From Alphaproteobacteria bacterium (GTDB lineage Bacteria; Pseudomonadota; Alphaproteobacteria; Reyranellales; Reyranellaceae): DNA of 36,605 nt. The notes below the pieces were generated by a model. It saw only the letters and a program-made list of their open reading frames with translations. It was not told the DNA's origin and searched no databases. Shown in pieces: positions 1 through 7,750 of the stretch. A program made the translations under genes and the position numbers. Position 1 is the first letter of the stretch; each line of letters begins with the position of its first letter. The stretch spans positions 1 through 36,605 of the forward strand of contig VGCQ01000007.1 in assembly GCA_016870055.1 (NCBI GenBank). The letters run 5' to 3'.

Positions 1-677
1 GTGCCGAGGTCGAACTTGTCGAGCTTGCGGCCGTCGAGGTGGGTGAGGCGCGCCTTCAGGACCTGGCGCTTGGCCGTGCCGAACAGCACATCGACCGTCC
101 AGTATTCCCGGCTCTTGAAGACTTCGATCTCGGCCTCGCGTTCGCAAATCAGGCGCAACGCCACCGACTGCACACGGCCGGCCGATCGGCTGCCGGGCAG
201 CTTGCGCCACAGCACCGGGGACAGCGTGAAGCCCACAAGATAGTCCAGCGCGCGGCGCGCCATGTAGGCGTCGATCAGCGCCTGGTCGAGGTCGCGCGGA
301 TGGGCGACGGCGTCCAGCACCGACTGCTTGGTGATGGCGTTGAAGGTGACGCGCTTCACGTCCACCCCATCCAGCGCCTTGCGCCGCTTCAGGACGTCGC
401 GGACATGCCACGAGATCGCCTCGCCCTCGCGGTCGGGATCGGTGGCGAGATAGAGCCGGCCGCCCTTGCTCACCGCCTTGGCGATGGCGTCGAGCCGCTT
501 CTGCGACTGGCTGTCGACTTCCCAGTCCATGGCGAAGTCTTCGTCCGGCCGCACCGATCCGTCCTTGGCCGGCAAGTCGCGGACATGGCCATAGGAGGCC
601 AGCACGGTGAAGCCGGGGCCGAGATATTTCCCAATGGTCTTTGCCTTGGCCGGGGACTCGACGACTAGGACGTCCAT
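1..677 (-). CDS. topA: DNA topoisomerase I, N-terminal part (runs off the left edge)
   Basis: This is the first 225 codons of type IA topoisomerase I, which relaxes negative supercoils by cutting and passing one DNA strand. The minus-strand translation opens with M-D-V-L-V-V-E-S-P-A-K-A-K-T-I, the signature start of the Toprim domain, and later shows T-D-P-D-R-E-G-E-A-I-S-W-H, which supplies the metal-binding acidic residues. A-G-R-V-Q-S-V-A-L-R, typical of the following domain, lies near residue 190. The active-site tyrosine is expected beyond the window edge. The gene sits 52 bp downstream of dprA on the same strand, the usual alphaproteobacterial dprA-topA order, so co-transcription is likely. 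The ATG at 675-677 gives the expected N-terminus. The family assignment is certain; only the 5' part is visible. Confidence 0.96.
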   Translation of the reverse strand, partial: MDVLVVESPAKAKTIGKYLGPGFTVLASYGHVRDLPAKDGSVRPDEDFAMDWEVDSQSQKRLDAIAKAVSKGGRLYLATDPDREGEAISWHVRDVLKRRKALDGVDVKRVTFNAITKQSVLDAVAHPRDLDQALIDAYMARRALDYLVGFTLSPVLWRKLPGSRSAGRVQSVALRLICEREAEIEVFKSREYWTVDVLFGTAKRQVLKARLTHLDGRKLDKFDLG

Positions 678-729
678 CGCCGGATCAATGCTCCAGTAAA
701 ACTTGAAGAACCGGAGCTAAATCACTGAT

Positions 730-1785
730 CTACATCAGAGATACGCGGTTACCCCGGTGCCTCTCCAGGCGGCCTTCCAGCTCGAGAGCCAGCAGGACCT
801 CCGCCACGGCGGCGGCGGACACTTGGCATCGACGTACCAGTTCGTCAACCGCGGTGGGGGCCGAGCCGAGCGCCAACAGGACTTTGGAGGCCACCGCGCC
901 AACGGCCTTTTGTGCTGATTTCACAACAGGTTGCGCCGTGGACCGTGGCCGCCCGATCACACTCAGAATATCGTTGATGTCGCGGGTCAAAATTGCCCCA
1001 TCACGGATAAGGCTATTGGATCCGGCGTAGCGCGGGTCGAGCGGTGAGCCCGGAACGACGAATACCTCACGGCCTTGCTCGGCGGCGCGATGGGCGGTGA
1101 TGAGCGAGCCCGACCGCGCCGCCGCCTCGATGACGACGACGCCGGCCGACAGGCCGCTCACGATGCGGTTGCGGCGCGGAAAGGCGCGCGCCAGCGGCGG
1201 CGTGCCCCAGGGCGATTCGCTCAACAGCAGGCCGCGGCTGGCGATCTCGGCCTGCAAAGCGGCGTTCTGCGGCGGGTAGGTCTGGTCGATGCCGCCGGCC
1301 AACACTGCAACGGTCCCGGAAGGCAAGGCAGCGCGGTGGGCGGCGGCATCGATGCCCCGCGCCAGCCCCGAGGTGACGACGAAACCTGCTTGGCCGAGAG
1401 CCGACGCGAAGTCGCCGGCCAGCCGACAGGCTGCGGCCGACGCCTCGCGCGCACCAACGACGGCGACCGCCGGCTGCGCCAGCAAGTCGGGGTCGCCGAT
1501 CGCCGAGAGCACCGGCGGCGCGTCGGGCAGCGCTGCCAGAGCTGTCGGATAGGCCGGATCGCCTATCACCACGAACCTGCCGCCCGCTTTGGCCAGCGCT
1601 TCCTCCTCCTGGGAGATGGCCGCGTCAGGCACCGTATCGAGCCGGGCGCATGCCGCTCGGGCCGACCCGAAATGAACGAGCGCCTCGTGGAACGTCACCG
1701 GGCCGATCCGCGCGCTTCGCGCCAGGCGCAGGCGCGCACGCCGCTCGGCGGGATCGGGTTCGGATGTCGGCAGCCCATCGAACAT
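730..1785 (-). CDS. dprA: DNA-processing protein DprA (Smf)
   Basis: This 351-residue protein is of normal length for DprA, which binds incoming single-stranded DNA and loads RecA during natural transformation. The Rossmann-like core starts near residue 105 (V-A-V-V-G-A-R-E-A-S). It continues with S-G-L-A-R-G-I-D-A-A-A-H, F-P-R-R-N-R-I-V-S-G-L, a G-S-L-I-T-A-H segment and V-P-G-S-P, all classic DprA motifs. The last 60 or so residues form the winged-helix DprA_WH domain. In many alphaproteobacteria plsY lies directly upstream. Here that place is taken by an ABC transporter operon, and an AT-rich promoter-like segment sits in front of the ATG. The gene is intact, although competence itself cannot be judged from this window. 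Confidence 0.95.
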   Translation of the reverse strand: MFDGLPTSEPDPAERRARLRLARSARIGPVTFHEALVHFGSARAACARLDTVPDAAISQEEEALAKAGGRFVVIGDPAYPTALAALPDAPPVLSAIGDPDLLAQPAVAVVGAREASAAACRLAGDFASALGQAGFVVTSGLARGIDAAAHRAALPSGTVAVLAGGIDQTYPPQNAALQAEIASRGLLLSESPWGTPPLARAFPRRNRIVSGLSAGVVVIEAAARSGSLITAHRAAEQGREVFVVPGSPLDPRYAGSNSLIRDGAILTRDINDILSVIGRPRSTAQPVVKSAQKAVGAVASKVLLALGSAPTAVDELVRRCQVSAAAVAEVLLALELEGRLERHRGNRVSLM

Positions 1786-1802
1786 GGCGGCGACGGTAAG
1801 CG

Positions 1803-1831
1803 AGTATATTATTCGTGTAAATCAACCTTAA
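1803..1831 (-). promoter_or_regulatory. Candidate sigma-70-type promoter for dprA-topA
   Basis: On the minus strand the 53-bp gap before dprA is unusually AT-rich for this window. It reads TTAAGG (1826-1831), 17 bp, then TATACT (1803-1808). The -10 box matches the consensus at five of six positions; the -35 box is poor. A start site would fall about 10 nt before the dprA ATG. This is a guess from sequence alone, but it would give dprA-topA its own promoter now that it is separated from plsY. Confidence 0.35.
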
Positions 1832-1838
1832 GTAGAAA

Positions 1839-2750
1839 TCAACGCAGCTTGGGATTGAGGGCGTCGCGCAGCCAATCGCCCAGCAGGTTGACGGCCAGCG
1901 ACAAGATTACCAGCGCCAGGGCGGGAAAGATCACGATCCACCATTCGCCGGAGAACAGGAAGGCGTTGCCGATCCTGATCAAGGTGCCGAGCGACGGCTG
2001 AGTGGCCGGCATGCCGACACCGAGATAGGAGAGCGATGCTTCGGCGATGATGGCCAGCGCCAGCTCGATGGTGGCGATCACCAGGACGGGTCCCCAGGCG
2101 TTGGGCAGCACGTGCGTCAGCGCAATGCGTGCGCCGGGCACGCCGATGATGCGGGCGGCGTTGACGTAGTCCTTGTTCTTCTCGGCAAGCGTCGTGGCGC
2201 GCGTCACGCGGGCGAATTGCGGCCAGTAGGCGAAGCCGATCGACAGCACCAGCACCCAGATCGCGATCTCGTCGTGCACGTTCTTGGGTAGGGCGGCGCG
2301 CGCCACGCCATCGAGCGTGAGGGCGATCAGGATGGCCGGCACGGTGAGCTGGATATCGGCCAGGCGCATGATGACGGCCTCGAGCCAACCGCCGCGGAAA
2401 CCGGCGAGCAGGCCGAGCAGCACGCCGGTCGTCACCGACAGCACGATCGCGGCCAACCCGATCATCAACGACACGCGCGTGCCGTAGAGGATGGCCGACA
2501 GCACGTCGCGGCCCTGATTGTCGGTGCCCAAGAGGTGCTTGGCGCTGCCACCGCTGTTCCAGGCCGGCGGCGTGAAGGCATCCATCAAGTTGAGCGACTT
2601 CACGTCGAACGGATCGTAGGGCGCGACCCACGGCGCAAACGCCGCGCCCAGGAAATAGAGCAGGGTGATCACCGCGGCGGCGACGGTGATCGGCGAGCGG
2701 CGGAAGCTCCACCACATGTCGGAGTCGCGCAGGCGCGCGAGGGCCGTCAT
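1839..2750 (-). CDS. ABC transporter permease, DppC/OppC type
   Basis: This is a 303-residue inner-membrane permease of the dipeptide/oligopeptide/nickel class. It has an N-terminal membrane segment (residues 20-40), then the H-L-L-G-T-D-N-Q-G-R-D-V-L-S motif that precedes the main transmembrane domain in DppC proteins. The coupling loop carries the A-A-R-I-I-G-V-P segment that docks on the ATPase, and S-Y-L-G-V-G and G-D-W-L-R-D-A-L-N-P mark the C-terminus. The ATG at 2748-2750 overlaps the stop codon of the upstream MFS gene by 4 bases (ATGA), so translation is probably coupled. No ATP-binding subunit gene is present on either side. The substrate (peptide, nickel, glutathione or similar) cannot be told from sequence. 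Confidence 0.92.
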   Translation of the reverse strand: MTALARLRDSDMWWSFRRSPITVAAAVITLLYFLGAAFAPWVAPYDPFDVKSLNLMDAFTPPAWNSGGSAKHLLGTDNQGRDVLSAILYGTRVSLMIGLAAIVLSVTTGVLLGLLAGFRGGWLEAVIMRLADIQLTVPAILIALTLDGVARAALPKNVHDEIAIWVLVLSIGFAYWPQFARVTRATTLAEKNKDYVNAARIIGVPGARIALTHVLPNAWGPVLVIATIELALAIIAEASLSYLGVGMPATQPSLGTLIRIGNAFLFSGEWWIVIFPALALVILSLAVNLLGDWLRDALNPKLR

Positions 2751-3919
2751 GTCGCCGCCTTGCGACGATGAGCCAGACCGCCGACGGCACCCAACAGGGC
2801 GAGGCCCGCCGCCAGCGGGCCGAAGCCTTCGAAGCCGACCCAACCGATGATCGCCGCACCCAGCGCCGCGGCGCCGATCCAACCGATGCTGGCCGAGCTG
2901 CTGTTGAGGCCGAGCACCGTGCCGCGCACGTCGTCCGGCACGGCGGCCAGAGCCGCCATGTAGGCGGGCCGGCCCAGCGCATTCAGCAGGACGTAAAGAA
3001 AGCCCAAGGCGACCGAGACCTCGGGACTGGGATGCCACAGGAAAAGCGCGAGGGCGGCGAGCCCCGACGACACCATAGCGAGGGCGAAGGTCAGCAGCCG
3101 ATCGGGCAGACGGTCGGCGAGCTGGCCGCCCAGGATCGTTCCGGCGACATTGCCGACGGCGAACACGGCGAGCGGGATGGCGAGTTCGGCGAGCGACAGG
3201 CGGTAGGTCTCCTGCAGGAAGGCCGCGAAGTAGATCGCCGCCAGCCCGTAGCAGATGCGCTCGGCGATGCCGGTGCTGAGCAGGCCGACGACGCGCCGCG
3301 ACAGTGCCGCCCTGAGAGACGGCCGCACCGCGCCGCGCATATGGCCGGCGCTGCCGCGGCCGACCGTCGCCACGATGCTCAAGGTGCCGAGCAGCGACAG
3401 CCCGCCGACGCAGATCAGCCAGCCGCGCCAGCCGATCAGCGAGCCCACCGCCGCGGCCATCGGCACGCCGACCAGCAAGGTGAGCGACTGGCCGCTCATC
3501 ACCCAGCCGAGGGCGCGGCCGCGCTGGCTGTCGGGCACGCGCCCCGAGACCTCGGCATAGACCACCGCCGTGAAGGCGCCGCAGCAGGCGCCGCCGATCG
3601 ACGCCCAGACGGCGACCCAGAAGAACGAGCTCACCACCGCTTGCGCGACCAGGGTGACGGCGAGACCGAGCAGCGACAGCACCAGGATCGAGCGGCGGCC
3701 CATCGCGTCGGACAGCCAGCCGGCAGCGGCCGACGCCACGCCCCAGGTCGTGGCCGTGAGCGACACCAGGTTGGCGATCAGCGGCATGGCGACATCGAGG
3801 TCGGCTGCCATGTCGAGCAGAAAGGGCGCGCGGGTGGTGCCGCTCGAGGTCGTGGCGAAGCAGCCGAGACACGCGGCGCCGACCAGCGCCCAGGGCATCG
3901 CCGCGGAATCTGTCTTCAT
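2747..3919 (-). CDS. Major facilitator superfamily transporter embedded in an ABC operon
   Basis: This is a 390-residue, about 12-helix MFS protein. After the predicted second helix it shows the loop 2-3 signature G-W-L-S-D-A-M-G-R-R, and in the second half the matching G-G-Q-L-A-D-R-L-P-D-R, the two half-repeats of the fold. The gene starts 2 bp after the stop of the DppB-type permease and overlaps the DppC-type permease by 4 bp, so it lies between the two halves of one ABC transporter on the same transcript. The start at 3917-3919 follows the permease stop directly; the reading frame stays open upstream only because it runs out of phase through the permease gene. The cargo is unknown. It may export or import the same compound family as the ABC system, which is an inference from position only. 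Confidence 0.88.
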   Translation of the reverse strand: MKTDSAAMPWALVGAACLGCFATTSSGTTRAPFLLDMAADLDVAMPLIANLVSLTATTWGVASAAAGWLSDAMGRRSILVLSLLGLAVTLVAQAVVSSFFWVAVWASIGGACCGAFTAVVYAEVSGRVPDSQRGRALGWVMSGQSLTLLVGVPMAAAVGSLIGWRGWLICVGGLSLLGTLSIVATVGRGSAGHMRGAVRPSLRAALSRRVVGLLSTGIAERICYGLAAIYFAAFLQETYRLSLAELAIPLAVFAVGNVAGTILGGQLADRLPDRLLTFALAMVSSGLAALALFLWHPSPEVSVALGFLYVLLNALGRPAYMAALAAVPDDVRGTVLGLNSSSASIGWIGAAALGAAIIGWVGFEGFGPLAAGLALLGAVGGLAHRRKAAT

Positions 3920-3921
3920 GG

Positions 3922-4950
3922 TCAGCCGCCGGCGGTGCCCAGCCGCGCCCGGTCGAGCCGCAGACGGGGATCGATCGCGGCATAGAGCAGGTCGACGAAG
4001 AAGTTGATGATCACGAAGATCAACGACACCATCACGAGGTAGGCCGCCATCACCGGGATGTCGGCGAACTGCACCGACTGGATGAAGAGCTGGCCCATGC
4101 CCGGCCACTGGAACACCGTCTCGGTGATGATCGAGAAGGCGATCAGGCCGCCGACCTGGATGCCGATCACGGTGATCACCGGCAGGAGCGTGTTCTTGAG
4201 GGCGTGGCGGAAATGCACCGCCCGATCGGTCAGGCCGCGGGCGCGCGCGAACTTGATGTAGTCGGCGCGCAGCACCTCGAGCATCTGCGAGCGCACCAGG
4301 CGCAGCACCAGCGTCATCTGGAACAGCGACAGCGTGAACGCCGGCAGCACGATCGCCTTCAGCCCGCTCGCCGTGAGCAAGCCGGTGTTCCACCAGCCGA
4401 GCTTGATCGTCTCGCCGCGGCCGAACGAGGGAAAGCACCAGGCGCCGGGCAGGCCGACGGCCGGTGCCCAGCTCTTGCACTCGACCGAGAAGACGTAGAT
4501 CAGCAGGATGCCGATCACGAAGGTCGGCATGGCCACGCCGGCCAGCGAGAAGGTCATGATGGCCGTGCTGTCGGCGCTGGTGCGGCGCAGCGCCGTCAGG
4601 ACGCCCAACGGAATGCCCATGGCGAGCGCCAGCAGCGCGGCGATGGCGACCAGCTCCAGCGTCGCCGGCATGCGCTCGACGATCAGGTTGGAGACCGGCC
4701 GGGCCAGCCGATAGCTCTTGCCGAAATTGCCGGTGGCGGCGTTGCCGAGGAAGCGGGCGAACTGCACGACCACGGAGTCCTCGAGGCCGAGCTCGTGGCG
4801 CATCTCGGCGCGCTCGGCCGCCGTTGCTTCCTGGCCCACCATGTTGTTCACCGGGTCGCCCACGAAGTTGAACAGCACGAAGCACAGGAACGACACCGCC
4901 AACATGACGGCGGCCGACTGCAGCAGACGGGAAACGATGAACGCGAGCAC
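3922..4950 (-). CDS. ABC transporter permease, DppB/OppB type
   Basis: This is a 342-residue permease and the partner of the downstream DppC-type protein. The first membrane helix (residues 5-28) is followed by a periplasmic stretch. V-E-R-M-P-A-T-L-E-L, typical of this family, precedes helix 2. The cytoplasmic loop with A-D-Y-I-K-F-A-R-A-R-G-L is the conserved EAA-type segment that contacts the ATPase, and T-E-T-V-F-Q-W-P-G-M-G-Q-L is the family hallmark near residue 275. The protein has an insert of about 40 residues after helix 4 (around residues 160-200, with two cysteines and G-A-W-C-F-P-S-F) that is longer than in E. coli DppB. It follows the binding-protein gene after a short gap that contains a strong stem-loop. 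Confidence 0.93.
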   Translation of the reverse strand: MLAFIVSRLLQSAAVMLAVSFLCFVLFNFVGDPVNNMVGQEATAAERAEMRHELGLEDSVVVQFARFLGNAATGNFGKSYRLARPVSNLIVERMPATLELVAIAALLALAMGIPLGVLTALRRTSADSTAIMTFSLAGVAMPTFVIGILLIYVFSVECKSWAPAVGLPGAWCFPSFGRGETIKLGWWNTGLLTASGLKAIVLPAFTLSLFQMTLVLRLVRSQMLEVLRADYIKFARARGLTDRAVHFRHALKNTLLPVITVIGIQVGGLIAFSIITETVFQWPGMGQLFIQSVQFADIPVMAAYLVMVSLIFVIINFFVDLLYAAIDPRLRLDRARLGTAGG

Positions 4951-4965
4951 GACTATGCCTTAGCA

Positions 4966-4996
4966 CCTCCCCTGCGCGGCGTCGGCGCAGGGGAGG
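4966..4996 (-). terminator. Intercistronic 12-bp stem-loop between binding protein and permease genes
   Basis: CCTCCCCTGCGC (4966-4977) and its exact reverse complement (4985-4996) are separated by a 7-base loop, giving a perfect 12-bp GC-rich stem in the 56-bp gap after the binding-protein stop codon. No T-run follows, so it is not a canonical intrinsic terminator. In ABC operons such hairpins commonly stabilise the upstream binding-protein mRNA or cause partial termination, which keeps the binding protein in excess over the permeases. The structure is seen; the role is inferred. Confidence 0.7.
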
Positions 4997-5006
4997 GCGA
5001 GGCCAC

Positions 5007-6587
5007 TCACTTGATCTTCGAGTATTTGAAGTTGGGCGAATCGTTGGCGAAGATCGGGATGGTCACCTTGTCGCTCATCGACCAGACGATGAGCTGATGG
5101 TGCAGCGGCAGGTAGGGCATGTCGGCGATGGCGAGCTGCCAGGCCTCGGCGATCATCTTGTCGCGCTTGGCCTGGTCGACCTCCTTCAGCATGCCGTCGG
5201 CCAGCTCGTCCATCTTGGCGTTGCTGTAGCCGGTGAAGTTCCAGCTACCGACCTTCTTGGCTGCATCGTTGGCCTGGTAGAGGAAGGTGAGGACGTAGTG
5301 CGAATCGAGCGTCGGCACGCCCCAGCCGAGCAGGAAGAAGCTTGAGTCCTTCTTCTGCAGCTTGGGGAAATGCAGCGTCTTGGAACGCGCCTGCAAGTCG
5401 ACCTTGATGCCGATCTGCGCCAGCATGCCGGTGACGGCCTGGCAGATCTGCTCGTCGTTGTTGTAGCGGTCGTTCGGGCAGTCGAGCGTCACCGAGAAGC
5501 CGTTGGGGTAGCCGGCGTCGGCCATCAGCTTCTTGGCGGCGGCGACGTCGTACTTCAGCCGCTTGTCGAGCTCCTTGGTGTGGCCGTGCACGCCCGGCGA
5601 GGTGATGAGACCGGCCGGCGCCACGAAGTTGCGCATGACCTTGGCCTTGATGGCGTCGATGTCGATCGCCTGGTACATCGCCTGGCGCACGCGCTTGTCG
5701 GCGAACGGGTTCTTGCCCTTGACGTCGGAATACTTCAGCTCGGCCGCGCCCATGTCGAGGCCGAGGAAGATCGAACGGACCTGCGCGGTCTCCTCGGTCT
5801 TGAGGCCGGGCGTCTGGCGGATGCGGGCGATGTCCTGCAAGGGCGCGTCGAGCACGAAGTCGACTTGGCCTGAGATCAGCGCGGCGACGCGAGTCGCCGG
5901 TTCCTTGATCGGCGTGTAGACCAGCTCGTCGGGATAGCCGGGAAACTCCTTGGCGCCCCAGTAGGTCGGGTTCTTGGCCATCACGGTGCGCACGTCGGGG
6001 TCGCGCTGCTTCAAGGTGTAGGGTCCGGTGCCCATGGCGTTGCGGACCGCGTAGGTCTCCTCCTTGTCCTTGTAGCTCTGCGGCTTGACGACGTTGTGCT
6101 TCTCGGCCCACGCCTTGGACATGATCAGGATCGAGGTCGTGTAGTCGGGCAGGATGGGGTTGGGCCCGCTGGTGACGATGTGAACCGTCAGCGGATCGAC
6201 CGCCTTCACTTCCTTGATCGACGAGATGTAGGAGCGGAAGTCGGAAGTCGGCGCCAGCGCACGGTTGTAGCTGAACACCACGTCGGCGGCGGTGAACGGC
6301 GTGCCGTCGCTGAACTTCACGTCCGGCCGCAGCTTGAACTCCCAGGTGTCGACCGCGATCGGCTTCCAGCTCACCGCCAGCGCCGGCACCTTGGCCAATG
6401 ACGGATCGCGGCTGATCAGCGGGTCGTAGACATGGGCATTCATGGCCCCGGTCGGCCCCTCGTTCTGCGCATGCGGGTCCATCGTGAGCGCGTCGCCTTG
6501 GCTCGACCAGCGCAGGGTTTTGGCCTCGGCGATCGACGCCGATCCCAGAACAACGGCGGCGAGCGCCGCCATACGAGCAACGAACAT
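5007..6587 (-). CDS. ABC transporter solute-binding protein, SBP_bac_5 family (DppA-like)
   Basis: This is a 526-residue periplasmic binding protein that would feed the two downstream permeases. Residues 1-22 form a signal peptide ending near A-S-I-A-E-A. The mature part opens with the family motif T-L-R-W-S-S-Q-G-D-A-L-T-M-D-P-H and continues with D-T-W-E-F-K-L-R-P-D-V-K-F-S-D-G-T-P-F-T-A-A-D-V-V-F-S, the most conserved stretch of the family. The reading frame extends further upstream, but the ATG at 6585-6587 gives the signal peptide at the right place and has an AGGAGG ribosome-binding site 8 bases before it. The ligand class may be peptide, nickel-chelate or sugar-acid; sequence alone does not settle it. 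Confidence 0.93.
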   Translation of the reverse strand: MFVARMAALAAVVLGSASIAEAKTLRWSSQGDALTMDPHAQNEGPTGAMNAHVYDPLISRDPSLAKVPALAVSWKPIAVDTWEFKLRPDVKFSDGTPFTAADVVFSYNRALAPTSDFRSYISSIKEVKAVDPLTVHIVTSGPNPILPDYTTSILIMSKAWAEKHNVVKPQSYKDKEETYAVRNAMGTGPYTLKQRDPDVRTVMAKNPTYWGAKEFPGYPDELVYTPIKEPATRVAALISGQVDFVLDAPLQDIARIRQTPGLKTEETAQVRSIFLGLDMGAAELKYSDVKGKNPFADKRVRQAMYQAIDIDAIKAKVMRNFVAPAGLITSPGVHGHTKELDKRLKYDVAAAKKLMADAGYPNGFSVTLDCPNDRYNNDEQICQAVTGMLAQIGIKVDLQARSKTLHFPKLQKKDSSFFLLGWGVPTLDSHYVLTFLYQANDAAKKVGSWNFTGYSNAKMDELADGMLKEVDQAKRDKMIAEAWQLAIADMPYLPLHHQLIVWSMSDKVTIPIFANDSPNFKYSKIK

Positions 6588-6721
6588 GGTAACTGCCTCC
6601 TGCAGTTGTTGTGCGGCGACCCTAGCGATCGGTCGGCTGCGGATCAATGCCGTGTCGACGAATTCGCCGACCGGCGGCACACTGCCGACATGACGAGGAT
6701 GAGCGGCGGGCGGCGCCGGCA
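6588..6721. promoter_or_regulatory. Divergent intergenic region between two binding-protein genes
   Basis: These 134 bp separate two divergent solute-binding-protein genes and must hold both promoters, but no convincing -35/-10 pair stands out. Next to the leftward gene the transcript would read AACTGC, AGGAG, GCAGTT (6591-6607 on the plus strand as aactgc-ctcct-gcagtt). This is a perfect 6-bp stem whose loop is exactly the ribosome-binding site, 3 bases from the ATG. Confidence 0.45.
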
Positions 6722-7750
6722 ATGGCGGCCGCGATGATGGCGAGGCTATTGGCTGGCGTGCTGGCGGCGCTCGCGGCGACGGCAGCGGCGGCCCAGGACC
6801 GCACCAGGCTGGAAGTCTACTCGACGCTCGAGATCGAGAACCTCAAGGATTTCAAGAAGGCGTTCGAGGCCGACAATCCGGATGTCGAGATCCTGTGGAA
6901 CCGCGATTCGACCGGTGTGCTGACTGCCCGCATCCTGGCCGAGCAGGCGGCTCAGCGCGGCGACGCGATCTGGGGGCTCGCGGTCACTTCGATGCTGCTG
7001 CTCGACAAGCGCGGCCTGCTTGAGCCGTACGCGCCCAAGAATCTCGCCGCCGTCAAGCCGTCGTTCCGCGATCCCGCCAGTCCGCCGGCCTGGGTCGGCA
7101 TGGAAGCCTGGGTGGCGGCGATCTGCTTCAACACGGTGGAAGCCGGCAAGCTCGGGCTGCCCAAGCCGGCGTCGTGGTTCGATCTCATCGACCGGCGCTA
7201 CAAGGGCCTGCTCACGATGCCGCATCCAGCCTCGTCGGGCACCGGCTACTTCCATGTTTCGGCCTGGATTCAGATGTTCGGCGAGCCGCAGGCCTGGGCC
7301 TTCATGGACAAGCTGCACGACAACATCGCCGTCTACGAGCACTCGGGTGTGCGACCGTGCCGGCACGCCGCGACCGGCGAGTTCCCGATCGGCATCTCCT
7401 ATGAGCTTGCCGCAGCCAGTGCGCGCCAAAAGGGAGCGCCGATCGACGGCTTGATCATGAAGGAAGGCGGCGGCTGGGACATGGACGCGGCGGCGATCCT
7501 GCGCGGCACCAAGAAGCCCGAGGCGGCGCGCCGATTGATGGATTTCGCCGCCAGCCGCAAGGCCAACGAACTCTACGCCTCGTTCGTCAGCCAGGTCGCG
7601 ATACCCGGCATCGCGAGCAATATCCCCGACTACCCGGCGGGCGTCGCCGACTCGATGATCAAGAACGACTTCGCCTGGGCGTCCGACAACCGCGCCCGTA
7701 TTCTCGCCGAGTGGGCGAAACGCTACGAGGGGAAGGCCGCCAAGAAGTGA
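6722..7750 (+). CDS. Extracellular solute-binding protein, AfuA/phosphonate type
   Basis: This is a 342-residue periplasmic binding protein of the iron(III)/2-aminoethylphosphonate/putrescine superfamily (SBP_bac_1/6-like). The signal peptide runs to A-T-A-A-A-A-Q, and the mature start L-E-V-Y-S-T-L-E leads into F-E-A-D-N-P-D-V-E-I, the usual first half-domain. W-F-D-L-I-D-R-R-Y-K-G-L-L and P-A-S-S-G-T-G-Y are also typical of this family. The tyrosine cluster that binds iron in FbpA is not obvious, so the ligand is open. Starts at 6722, 6734 and 6737 are all possible; none has a strong ribosome-binding site. No permease or ATPase gene follows. Instead its stop codon overlaps the start of a flavoprotein gene, so the protein is an orphan binding protein coupled to an oxidoreductase. 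Confidence 0.85.
   Translation: MAAAMMARLLAGVLAALAATAAAAQDRTRLEVYSTLEIENLKDFKKAFEADNPDVEILWNRDSTGVLTARILAEQAAQRGDAIWGLAVTSMLLLDKRGLLEPYAPKNLAAVKPSFRDPASPPAWVGMEAWVAAICFNTVEAGKLGLPKPASWFDLIDRRYKGLLTMPHPASSGTGYFHVSAWIQMFGEPQAWAFMDKLHDNIAVYEHSGVRPCRHAATGEFPIGISYELAAASARQKGAPIDGLIMKEGGGWDMDAAAILRGTKKPEAARRLMDFAASRKANELYASFVSQVAIPGIASNIPDYPAGVADSMIKNDFAWASDNRARILAEWAKRYEGKAAKK

Noticed and set aside
39-668. Plus-strand 209-residue open frame across topA
   Set aside because: It is the antisense shadow of topA, whose Toprim motifs are plain on the minus strand.
2747-4966. A 739-residue minus-strand open frame suggesting a permease-MFS fusion
   Set aside because: The upstream half is an out-of-phase reading of the DppB-type permease; the MFS protein begins at its own ATG 2 bp after the permease stop.
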